This document shows positions 16,256 through 22,984 of a stretch of 64,000 nucleotides of DNA, piece after piece (the stretch's first letter is position 1; each line of letters starts with the position of its first letter). The DNA is from Bacteroidales bacterium UBA4333. Lineage in GTDB: Bacteria > Bacteroidota > Bacteroidia > Bacteroidales > Paludibacteraceae. The notes under the pieces were generated by a model. It searched no databases. It had not been told where the DNA came from and saw nothing but the letters and a program-made list of their open reading frames with translations. Location: positions 1 to 64,000 of the forward strand of contig DGTP01000009.1 of NCBI GenBank assembly GCA_002394335.1, written 5' to 3'. The position numbers were made by a program, and so were the translations under genes.

Positions 16256-16275
16256 ATTTTGTACCGGAATAAAAG

Positions 16276-16297
16276 ACGGACTTCGGTCCGTTTTTTT
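16276..16297 (+). terminator. Rho-independent terminator after hipBA
   Basis: ACGGAC-TTCG-GTCCGT followed by TTTTTT: a 6-bp stem with a stable TTCG tetraloop. Confidence 0.9.
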
Positions 16298-16349
16298 GTG
16301 CCTGTTTCGTGTCTATCATACCAAAAAACCGAAAAAATTCCCCTCCTTC

Positions 16350-16380
16350 TTGCATATATCAAAAAAAAGTTGTACCTTTG
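16350..16380 (+). promoter_or_regulatory. Promoter of the Panacea/PemK-like pair
   Basis: TTG at 16350-16352, 20 bp, TACCTTTG at 16373-16380, 34 bp upstream of the ATG at 16415. Confidence 0.8.
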
Positions 16381-16414
16381 CAGCGAAATTGGTGGAGTAT
16401 ATGTAAATTATTAT

Positions 16415-16987
16415 ATGAAATCTCTTGAACAAATACGAAAAATTGAAGCAGTTGTGCTTTACGTAGCGCAAAAATTTCCTTGTGGAGTTGATTATATCAA
16501 ACTCTTTAAGATATTGTACTTTGCGCAAAAGGATTATTTGGTTGCATACGGGAAAGTATTGTGTCCTGATACATTTAAGGCACGAACATTTGGACCTGTC
16601 CCTGCATTGTCAGACAAGGTAATTAAACTTGTAGAACTCCAAGATGAAGATATAGAACAATATCCAGACTTAACAGAGTTCACAGATTCTATCCGCATCG
16701 AGAATCAGCATGTTTTTGCTAAGAAAGAACCTAACATGGATTACTTATCTAAGAAGGAATGTGAATACCTTGATAAATGGTATAATTTCTGCAAAGATAA
16801 AGATTCAATAGAGGAACTATCACCAGAATCCCATGATGAAGCATATAAAAAAGCTTGGGAAAGATATAATATAGATCCCCAACAAGGAAGTCTTACGTTG
16901 ATGGAGATAGCTCGTGCGGGTGGTGCGTCAGAAAAGATGGTTGCCTATATCCGTGAAAAAGAGTTGCTGACAGCTGATTATGCCTAG
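16415..16987 (+). CDS. Panacea-domain (DUF4065) antitoxin
   Basis: About 190 residues from the ATG at 16415; the open frame extends upstream across the promoter, so that part is not translated. It matches the DUF4065/SocA-like Panacea domain: FPCGVDYIKLFKILYFAQKD, then ARTFGPVPALSDKVIKL and near the end ESHDEAYKKAWERY. Panacea proteins are antitoxins that pair with unrelated toxins. The next gene begins inside this one (8-bp overlap) and encodes a PemK-like protein, so the two form a bicistronic module. The antitoxin role is inferred from family and gene order. Confidence 0.85.
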   Translation: MKSLEQIRKIEAVVLYVAQKFPCGVDYIKLFKILYFAQKDYLVAYGKVLCPDTFKARTFGPVPALSDKVIKLVELQDEDIEQYPDLTEFTDSIRIENQHVFAKKEPNMDYLSKKECEYLDKWYNFCKDKDSIEELSPESHDEAYKKAWERYNIDPQQGSLTLMEIARAGGASEKMVAYIREKELLTADYA

Positions 16988-17480
16988 TTCTATGGACGAC
17001 GAGGTACTCAAAGAATTGCAAGAGCAACTACGGAAAAACCGACTTGTGCAATCGGCAGAAGATTTGCAAGTCGGTGATATTGTATATATTGAGATGGACA
17101 GAAACGATGGACTAATTCTGAATGATGGATATGATACTCGTCTTAAGTATGTAGTTGTAGCTGGCTCTAAAAGTAATGAAAAGGAATTTGGAGTTGTCTT
17201 AATCAATTCAGATGCAGATTATTCCGATGCACCAGATTGGAAAGCCGAACAATATCCTCTTTTGCTGAGTAATTATACAAATGTCCTTGAGCATGATAGT
17301 TGGATTGATTGTACAGATCCAAAAGAATTAACTCTAAGAAAGATGAAGGCAAAAGGAGCCGAGAAAATGGGGCATCTTACAAAGGTAGACCTTGACAATG
17401 TAATGAAGATTATTAAAAAAAGCGATTTTGTTAACGACCATTTTAAAAAAGTGTATAGGATTGAGGAGTACAAAAAGTAG
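16980..17480 (+). CDS. PemK/MazF-like toxin partner of Panacea gene
   Basis: A 166-residue protein overlapping the Panacea gene by 8 bp. A short helical start precedes a beta-barrel-like core: QVGDIVYIEMD, RLKYVVVAGSKSN, FGVVLINSD, YPLLLSNYTNVL, DSWIDCTDPKEL, MGHLTKVDLDNVMKII. The order (basic strand then VVVAG, then a Ser/Trp loop, then a helix after KVDLDNV) resembles PemK/MazF-type ribonuclease toxins, but similarity is weak and the N-terminal helix is extra. The strongest argument is its position after a Panacea antitoxin. Toxicity is inferred. Confidence 0.65.
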   Translation: MPSSMDDEVLKELQEQLRKNRLVQSAEDLQVGDIVYIEMDRNDGLILNDGYDTRLKYVVVAGSKSNEKEFGVVLINSDADYSDAPDWKAEQYPLLLSNYTNVLEHDSWIDCTDPKELTLRKMKAKGAEKMGHLTKVDLDNVMKIIKKSDFVNDHFKKVYRIEEYKK

Positions 17481-17531
17481 TTCATTAGTGAAAGTATCAT
17501 TAATCATATCATATATCTATCTGAATCAAAA

Positions 17532-18386
17532 ATGGAACTATCTGTCAGTAATGTTCTAAAAGAAGCCTTACATTCTACATTATTAGAATTAGAGGGTGTT
17601 ATAAATGCCGATGTTCTAGTGTTTACTGGGGAAATATACACAGGACCAGAGAATCAATTTTTGACTATTGTTGAACAACTTTCAGCAGAGCGCAGACATC
17701 AAACTCTAGCAATTGTATTAACGACAAATGGCGGAAGTACCACCGTCGTTGAAAGATATGTAAACATAATTCGTCACAACTATAATAATATATTGTTTAT
17801 TATTCCCGATTACGCGTATAGTGCAGGTACGATTTTTAGCATGAGTGGGGATGAAATATGGATGGATTATTTTTCTGTATTGGGCCCTATTGATCCGCAG
17901 GTGCCTAATAAGGATGGGAAATACGTTCCTGCACTTGGATATTTAGACAAAATATCTGAATTAATAACTAAAGCACAAGCCAATACATTAACCCAAGCGG
18001 AGTTCTTGATTCTTAAAGATTTTGATTTAGCGGAGTTAAAAGGATATGAACAAGCCAAAGAACTAACAATTACATTATTAAAAGAATGGCTTGTAAAGTA
18101 TAAATTTAAGAATTGGAAAAAGAATAAAGATAATACTGATGTTACTGAAAATCAGAAACTACTAGTGGCATCAAAAATAGCGGAAGATTTAGGAGATTAT
18201 ACTAAGTGGAAAACTCATGGAAGACCTATAAATTTGCAGACATTGGGAGAATTGGGACTAGAGATTCATGATTATTCCAATGAAGGTCAGATAAGAGAGG
18301 TAATACGCAAGTATTACAAATTGATGATTGAATATGTAAATATTAATAAGTATCCTTTATTCATCCATACGCATAGTTTTTTGTAA
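17532..18386 (+). CDS. ClpP-fold serine proteinase (SDH/SppA-like)
   Basis: A 284-residue protein of the ClpP/crotonase fold, closest to the serine dehydrogenase proteinase (SDH_sah) or SppA-like group. Signs are the oxyanion segment VLTTNGGSTTVVERYVNII, the probable nucleophile motif in IIPDYAYSAGTIFSMSGDEI, then YFSVLGPIDPQVPN, which often contributes the rest of the active site. The C-terminal ~150 residues are helical and charged. No signal peptide or membrane segment is visible, so it is probably cytoplasmic. It is 51 bp downstream of the toxin-antitoxin pair and followed closely by two small genes. Similar proteases occur in defence islands; a role there is a guess. Confidence 0.75.
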   Translation: MELSVSNVLKEALHSTLLELEGVINADVLVFTGEIYTGPENQFLTIVEQLSAERRHQTLAIVLTTNGGSTTVVERYVNIIRHNYNNILFIIPDYAYSAGTIFSMSGDEIWMDYFSVLGPIDPQVPNKDGKYVPALGYLDKISELITKAQANTLTQAEFLILKDFDLAELKGYEQAKELTITLLKEWLVKYKFKNWKKNKDNTDVTENQKLLVASKIAEDLGDYTKWKTHGRPINLQTLGELGLEIHDYSNEGQIREVIRKYYKLMIEYVNINKYPLFIHTHSFL

Positions 18387-18398
18387 GGAGCATAGAAG

Positions 18399-18593
18399 AT
18401 GACGGACATTGTATCTAAGATAAAGGATTTGCAATTGGATGTGGATGAAAAACAGATTCATTCGTATGTTTCTGCACTGAAGGACTTTGATTCTCTAATT
18501 GCAAATGGTCTAACAGCTCCTCGTGGATACAGTATTAAAACCATTGTGCATAAAGCAAATGTTTATGTAATAAATCATTATATAAAATCCTGA
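18399..18593 (+). CDS. Small hypothetical protein
   Basis: A 64-residue protein starting 12 bp after the protease gene, with a good ribosome site (AAGGAG, 7 bp before ATG), unusual in this window. It begins MTDIVSKIKDLQLDVDEKQI and ends with a hydrophobic patch. No domain recognised. The tight spacing suggests a unit with the protease and the next gene. Confidence 0.5.
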   Translation: MTDIVSKIKDLQLDVDEKQIHSYVSALKDFDSLIANGLTAPRGYSIKTIVHKANVYVINHYIKS

Positions 18594-18601
18594 AAGAGAA
18601 G

Positions 18602-18913
18602 ATGCCCGATCAAAGCAAAATAATAGAGAACCGAATGTTAGCAGCAATAATGTTTCCTTCAATCAATAAGTTGATGCATAAACTATATGGAGATGCGACT
18701 ATCTCTATATCAGATGAGGAGATTAAAACTGCTCTAATGGGAATTAAATGTGAATGCAAAGCTCGAATAGAAGCAACTCCAGATGCCGATGAGGAATACA
18801 AACACACTCAAGAACAGAATTTAGATGGTCTAATGTATTGGTTAGAGGAAGTCCTCAAAAAGGCAAACAAGCACGAGCAAGAAATAAAAGCAAATCATAT
18901 ATCAACCATCTAA
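18602..18913 (+). CDS. Small hypothetical protein
   Basis: A 103-residue acidic, mostly helical protein 8 bp after the 64-residue gene, with an AGAGAAG-type ribosome site. It contains MFPSINKLMHKLYGDATISI and a helical end (LEEVLKKANKHEQEI). No known family recognised. Likely part of the same transcript as the protease. Confidence 0.5.
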   Translation: MPDQSKIIENRMLAAIMFPSINKLMHKLYGDATISISDEEIKTALMGIKCECKARIEATPDADEEYKHTQEQNLDGLMYWLEEVLKKANKHEQEIKANHISTI

Positions 18914-19000
18914 CTTGCAGATGTAAAAGGCAAGTCGCTTATTCCGAAAGCGTTAAAATCGGAGGACATAATAAAAGGCGTTTATTGACGCTTGTTTTGG

Positions 19001-19157
19001 GAACTTGAAATCTAGCAAATTTTATCCTATCCAAAGCAAGATGGCAGTAATCGTCCTGTGGATGTGTATTAACTACGCTGATATGGCGTATTATACATAT
19101 CGGCGTGGACGTTATTGTTTATTCTTATAGGATGGGTTTTGCTAGAACCTCAAGTTC
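19001..19157. ncRNA. Long rod-like hairpin, possible ncRNA
   Basis: A 157-nt stretch that folds on itself almost fully. GAACTTGA (19001-19008) pairs with 19150-19157, TCTAGCAAA (19011-19019) with 19138-19146, ATCCTAT (19024-19030) with 19127-19133, CAGTAATCGTCC (19045-19056) with 19107-19117, GATGTGTAT (19061-19069) with 19093-19101, TACGC (19074-19078) with 19086-19090. That is about 50 pairs with one central asymmetric internal loop. It lies in the 329-bp gap before the CXXX-repeat operon. Options: 6S-like RNA, small regulatory RNA, miniature inverted-repeat element or operon leader. No reverse transcriptase is nearby, so a retron is unlikely. Confidence 0.5.
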
Positions 19158-19175
19158 AAGAATAAGCATAAATAA

Positions 19176-19216
19176 GGTTCCACGCTTTTCTTTATATTAA
19201 CGGGTCGTTTGGAACC
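19176..19216 (+). other. Hairpin in leader of CXXX-repeat operon
   Basis: GGTTCCA (19176-19182) pairs with TGGAACC (19210-19216) around a 27-base AT-rich loop, 26 bp upstream of the first precursor gene. It could affect translation or mark a processing site. No TAnnTTTG box is obvious between it and the start. Confidence 0.4.
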
Positions 19217-19242
19217 GACTTCCCACAATACTTTATAAAGAT

Positions 19243-19530
19243 ATGGAAAACAAAAAGGAAGAAGAATTGCAGTCGCGACGCGAATTCTTTAAGTCTGCAG
19301 CAAAAGCTGCGTTACCCGTATTAGGTGCGATTGTCCTTACCAATGTACCCATTATAAAAGCAAACGCCGCAACAGACTGCTATGGTGGGGGATGTATGGG
19401 TTATTGCTCAGATAATTGTACAAGTAGCTGTCAAGGTTCATGTAGATATAGCTGTCAAGGTTCATGTAGCGGAAAATGTCAGGGATCATGTGCTTATAAT
19501 TGCGGGGCATCAGCCTATTTCGCTGGATAA
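19243..19530 (+). CDS. CXXX-repeat peptide precursor 1 with Tat signal
   Basis: A 95-residue precursor. Residues 11-17 are SRREFFK, a near-perfect twin-arginine motif. A hydrophobic stretch and a probable cleavage site after KANA (42) follow. From Cys46 the mature part is a Cys-rich repeat; from Cys51 to Cys87 there is a Cys at exactly every fourth position (MGY, SDN, TSS, QGS, RYS, QGS, SGK, QGS, AYN between them), 11 Cys in all. This matches the twin-arginine CXXX-repeat targets predicted to be modified by radical SAM enzymes. The maturase genes and TatA/TatC follow in the same orientation. I infer cytoplasmic modification, then folded export by Tat. The mature product is unknown. Confidence 0.85.
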   Translation: MENKKEEELQSRREFFKSAAKAALPVLGAIVLTNVPIIKANAATDCYGGGCMGYCSDNCTSSCQGSCRYSCQGSCSGKCQGSCAYNCGASAYFAG

Positions 19531-19563
19531 ATGTTGATGTCATAGTAAATAATTATACTTATT

Positions 19564-19665
19564 ATGGAATTGGATAAGTTATGGGAGAATGTATCAACTA
19601 TACCATCATTTGATGAACTAGACAATTTCTTAGAATCTCTATACAATAATAAGATTATTTTTTAA
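19564..19665 (+). CDS. 33-residue small ORF between the two precursors
   Basis: ATG at 19564, stop at 19663-19665, 33 acidic residues starting MELDKLWENVSTIPSFDELD. It fills the gap between the two precursors (33 bp after the first, 19 bp before the second) in the same orientation. It has no Cys and no signal. It could be a leader peptide, a tiny cofactor or chance; conservation would decide. Confidence 0.4.
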   Translation: MELDKLWENVSTIPSFDELDNFLESLYNNKIIF

Positions 19666-19684
19666 CCATTAATTAAATACAGTT

Positions 19685-20251
19685 ATGAAACTATCAAAAG
19701 ACGCTTTCTTCTGTTTTTCTGATGAGAAGGCAGAAGAATTAAAGGGAAAACAAGTGACGGTTCAAATGCAGGAACCTCGTGAACTGATTAAAGGCACTGT
19801 CACTGGATTGCTATACATGGATTCCAGCATGTATGAATCCTATAAGCATATTGGACAAACAAAATACATGGGAATAATAATTAATCATGAAATCCAACTT
19901 AAGTTTGACGCCAATATTGAGTATTTAATCATAGAAGAAAATGAAGGTGTGATATCAAGAAGAAAATTCTTTAAAGAGGCAGCTGGCGCATCATTACCTA
20001 TAATAGCAGGAAGCATACTTCTCCCATTTATAATGTCTTCATGTGATGGAGCACACTCCTCTTGTGTGAATTGTGCAAACGGATGTGATGATACTTGTTA
20101 TCATTCGTGCAAAGGTTGTACTGGTACGTGTAAAGGGGGATGTAAAGAAACTTGCTCAGGTGCATGTGCGGTTAATTGTACTGCTTATTGTAGAGATAAA
20201 TGTTCTGGTCAATGTGTAGGTAATTGTCAATATGTTAGCCAAAATTATTAA
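19685..20251 (+). CDS. CXXX-repeat precursor 2 with N-terminal domain and internal Tat signal
   Basis: A 188-residue protein in three parts. Residues 1-88 form a soluble domain (KGKQVTVQMQE, LIKGTVTGLLYMD, YMGIIINHEIQLKF), perhaps a small beta-barrel. Residues 91-119 are a complete twin-arginine signal (SRRKFFKEAAGASLPIIAGS, then ILLPFIMSS) ending in Cys120, which could be a lipobox. Residues 127-181 are CXXX repeats with a Cys at almost every fourth position (15 Cys). A Tat signal ~90 residues from the start is very unusual; the first domain may be a maturase-recognition region that is cut off, or an internal start may be used. The next gene's ATG lies 20 bp inside this one. Confidence 0.82.
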   Translation: MKLSKDAFFCFSDEKAEELKGKQVTVQMQEPRELIKGTVTGLLYMDSSMYESYKHIGQTKYMGIIINHEIQLKFDANIEYLIIEENEGVISRRKFFKEAAGASLPIIAGSILLPFIMSSCDGAHSSCVNCANGCDDTCYHSCKGCTGTCKGGCKETCSGACAVNCTAYCRDKCSGQCVGNCQYVSQNY

Positions 20252-21458
20252 AGAAAATTATCAAGGATGGAAAGGTGGCATGACAAAGAATATTACTTTC
20301 ATTGTCACAAAGGACTGCCAACTTGCCTGCAAGTATTGTTATCTTGTAGGAAAAAATGAGAAAGAGCGCATGCCTTGGAAAGTAGCCAAAGCGACGATAG
20401 ATTATGTGCTTGACCATGAAGCCGACTCTGACTTTGCATACGAAAGTGTCATTTGGGATTTTATAGGTGGTGAGCCTTTTTTGGAAGTTGACCTCATTGA
20501 CAAGATTTGCGACTACGTAAAAACAGAGTTATTCCGTCGCAATCACCATTGGTTTAATTCGTATCGTTTCTCGTTTTCAACAAATGGAATAAATTACGAT
20601 AGTGAAAAAGTACAACGTTTTATTGCAAAAAATAGAGAGCATCTATCAATTGGTATAACAATAGACGGAACTGAGCGTAAGCATGATTTGAATCGCGTTT
20701 ACAAAAAGACAGAAAATGGATCTTATGCTGATGTCGTGCGCAATATTCCATTGTGGTTAGAGCAATTTCCTGGCGCCGGAACAAAAGTTACAATTTCGTC
20801 TGCAGATATTCCCTATATTTGTGAATCTGTTCTTCATTTATATGAACTCGGTATTCATCAAGTGAATATCAATTGTGTGTTTGAAGATGTATGGAATGAA
20901 GAAGACGATAAACTATTTGAAGACCAGTTGATGCAATTGGCAGATGCTATCATTGATAGAGATTTGTACAAAGATTATGCCTGCTCTTTCTTCTCGGAGT
21001 ATATGGGAAAACCTATGGATTGTCAACTACAAAATCAAAACTGGTGTGGAGCAGGAAAGATGTTGGCTGTAGATGCTGCAGGCAATTTCTATCCTTGCAC
21101 TCGTTTTGCTCAGTATTCTCTTCGTGACAAAGAAGCATGGATAATTGGCAATATTCATGATGGCATAGACAAGAACAAACTTCGTCCGTTCCTTACGCTT
21201 GATCGCTGCACGCAATCCACACCTGAATGTGTAAATTGTGAGGTGGCAGAAGGCTGTGCATGGTGTCAAGGAGAAAACTTCGACGCAGCACAGACACACA
21301 CTGTCTTTGAGCGTGCTACTGCAATATGCAAAATGCACAAAGCACGTGTATGTGCAAACAATTACTATTGGAACAAGCTCTACCGCAAATTGGAATTGGA
21401 AGGCAAGCGCGAGGAGTTCGAAGCCAATAGGAAGACAAATAACGGTGTGGTGTGCTGA
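20232..21458 (+). CDS. Radical SAM/SPASM peptide maturase (CXXX-repeat type)
   Basis: Up to 408 residues from the ATG at 20232; an in-frame ATG at 20280 is also possible. The radical SAM [4Fe-4S] motif is CQLACKYC (Cys29, 33, 36), followed by WDFIGGEPFLE (GGE-like SAM site) and SIGITIDGTERKHDLNR. The C-terminal SPASM region has WCGAGKMLAVDAAGNFYPCT, then CVNCEVAEGCAWCQGE and a final Cys, enough for two auxiliary clusters. It resembles the CXXX-repeat radical SAM maturases proposed from comparative genomics. Substrates are presumably the two Cys-rich precursors upstream. Chemistry unknown; thioether or other Cys-linked bonds are the natural guess. Confidence 0.88.
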   Translation: MLAKIIKENYQGWKGGMTKNITFIVTKDCQLACKYCYLVGKNEKERMPWKVAKATIDYVLDHEADSDFAYESVIWDFIGGEPFLEVDLIDKICDYVKTELFRRNHHWFNSYRFSFSTNGINYDSEKVQRFIAKNREHLSIGITIDGTERKHDLNRVYKKTENGSYADVVRNIPLWLEQFPGAGTKVTISSADIPYICESVLHLYELGIHQVNINCVFEDVWNEEDDKLFEDQLMQLADAIIDRDLYKDYACSFFSEYMGKPMDCQLQNQNWCGAGKMLAVDAAGNFYPCTRFAQYSLRDKEAWIIGNIHDGIDKNKLRPFLTLDRCTQSTPECVNCEVAEGCAWCQGENFDAAQTHTVFERATAICKMHKARVCANNYYWNKLYRKLELEGKREEFEANRKTNNGVVC

Positions 21459-21499
21459 TAAATGAACAAATTGTAAATGAATAAATAGTAAATAGTCTC

Positions 21500-22444
21500 A
21501 TGCTACAATACTTAGTTATTTTATTGGACGATACAAGCGTGGCATATTGCCATGCAGAAAACCCACTCAAAGAACGTAATCTTATTCCGTTGGATACGCT
21601 CAAAAAGGCTATTCTCTTTGGTATGAAAGAGAATCTGATGATTCAGTATGTCTATCCCGACTACGAATTGCCGGAGGAATATAACGAAGTCATTGAGTCC
21701 ATCGACCATGTAAAAATCGGTCGCGATGTGGCGGTATATAATGATGTGCCGAAATCGATTGCTACAGAAAACGCAGTACTGTGTCTTTCTATCGATGAAT
21801 TTATCGCAAAGCAGTATGATATTGCTGCCCTGTTGCCGCAAGTGACGCGACTTAATATCTGTTTGACGGATATAGAGACTTTCAAAGACGAGCAGGCAGA
21901 GGATTATAAGAAAGCACTTACTACATTGAATGCCGTATTGGTAAATCTGTACAAATCGGGCAAACAACCGCAACTGAATATCCTCACGGATCGTTTGCAA
22001 TTGACCGAAATGCACAACTGCGGAGCAGGTGACAGCAATATCACTATTGCGTCTAATGGCAAGTTCTATCTCTGCCCTGCGTTCTATTATGACGAGAAAA
22101 TGGGTATCAGCAACCGCTTGAATCATCACAAGCCATCTTCGGAAAGGAGTGTCGGCGATTTGGAAACAGGCTTGCAGATTCCTAATCCTCAGTTGTTAAA
22201 ACTCGACCATGCTCCACTCTGCCGTATTTGTGATGCATACCATTGTAACCGCTGCATCTGGCTGAACCAAAAACTAACATGGGACAATAACACGCCCTCG
22301 CACCAGCAATGTGTGATTGCTCATTTGGAGCGTAATGCAGCAAGAGATTTACAGCAACAACTAATTGCAGCAGGGTTTAGTGCCGGAGAAGAAATTAAAT
22401 CAATCGATTACCTTGACCCGTTTGATGTACGGGAACAATTCTAA
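21500..22444 (+). CDS. CXXX-repeat peptide maturase, SPASM-only partner
   Basis: A 314-residue protein lacking the CxxxCxxC motif but with a SPASM-like C-terminal half: MHNCGAGDSNITIASNGKFY, LCPAFYY, then LCRICDAYHCNRCIWLNQKL and a later Cys. The N-terminal ~200 residues are a separate domain. It fits the 'CXXX repeat peptide maturase' family that accompanies the radical SAM enzyme. I infer it binds iron-sulfur clusters and helps present or modify the precursor. The gap before it holds short AT-rich repeats (AAATGAACAAATTGTAAATG). Its stop and the next start overlap by one base (TAATG). Confidence 0.78.
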   Translation: MLQYLVILLDDTSVAYCHAENPLKERNLIPLDTLKKAILFGMKENLMIQYVYPDYELPEEYNEVIESIDHVKIGRDVAVYNDVPKSIATENAVLCLSIDEFIAKQYDIAALLPQVTRLNICLTDIETFKDEQAEDYKKALTTLNAVLVNLYKSGKQPQLNILTDRLQLTEMHNCGAGDSNITIASNGKFYLCPAFYYDEKMGISNRLNHHKPSSERSVGDLETGLQIPNPQLLKLDHAPLCRICDAYHCNRCIWLNQKLTWDNNTPSHQQCVIAHLERNAARDLQQQLIAAGFSAGEEIKSIDYLDPFDVREQF

Positions 22445-22728
22445 TGTTTATGAAAAAAATAGTAGGTCAGGTTACACCTGAAGAAAAGAATGAGATCCAA
22501 ACGCTCTTTGAGCGCAGAAATGGTCTGAATGAGTTGGCAAAAATTCTGACAGCCGATAATTCGGATTTGTATGAGAAGTTGGTAAAAGACATGGGCGAAA
22601 CAGGCTCCAAGTTCCAGAACTGGTGGGACACTATGGCAAAGAAATACCAATGGGAGTCCGCTGAGAACGGAAACTGGGAAATCAACTTTGAGACTTGTGA
22701 GATATTTCTTGTAACACCGGAAAACTAA
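22444..22728 (+). CDS. CXXX-repeat modification system accessory protein
   Basis: A 94-residue protein (MFMKKIVGQVTPEEKNEIQT at the start) with a helical charged body and one tryptophan-rich patch (KFQNWWDTMAKKYQWES). It has the size and position of the small 'CXXX repeat peptide modification system protein' of these loci. No enzyme motif. It may recognise the precursor or bridge the maturases. Start overlaps the previous stop by one base; tatA follows after 13 bp. Confidence 0.72.
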   Translation: MFMKKIVGQVTPEEKNEIQTLFERRNGLNELAKILTADNSDLYEKLVKDMGETGSKFQNWWDTMAKKYQWESAENGNWEINFETCEIFLVTPEN

Positions 22729-22741
22729 AAGGATAGATATT

Positions 22742-22984
22742 ATGCTAAACATGGTATTGCTTTTCATCGGTACGACGGAAATCATCGTTATCGGTGGCAT
22801 TGCGCTTCTTATCTTTGGTGGAAAGAAACTGCCTGAACTCATGCGTGGTTTGGGCAAAGGTGTCAAAGAGTTCAAAGAAGGCATGAAAGATGTTAAGGAA
22901 GAAATCAACGGTGGAGAACAGCCACAGGAATCTTCTGACCAAGAACAGCCCCGACAAACTCCGCAAGAGCCGAAGAATGAGTGA
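22742..22984 (+). CDS. tatA: Sec-independent translocase subunit TatA
   Basis: An 80-residue TatA: short N-terminal membrane helix with the polar residue before it (FIGTTEIIVIGGIALLIFG), the hinge GGKKLPEL, then the amphipathic helix (MRGLGKGVKEFKEGMKDVKE) and an acidic Gln/Pro-rich tail. In Tat systems TatA multimers form the channel for folded twin-arginine proteins. Its location right after the RiPP maturases suggests it is dedicated to exporting the two precursors. No tatB is present, as usual in TatAC systems. tatC overlaps its stop by 8 bp. Confidence 0.93.
   Translation: MLNMVLLFIGTTEIIVIGGIALLIFGGKKLPELMRGLGKGVKEFKEGMKDVKEEINGGEQPQESSDQEQPRQTPQEPKNE

Noticed and set aside
19001..19157. 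Retron msr-msd RNA
   Set aside because: The rod-like fold fits only loosely and no reverse transcriptase gene is in the window.
20232..20279. Firm choice of the radical SAM start at 20232
   Set aside because: The ATG at 20280 is equally possible; the 16 codons between lie partly inside the preceding gene. I kept the longer form with this note.
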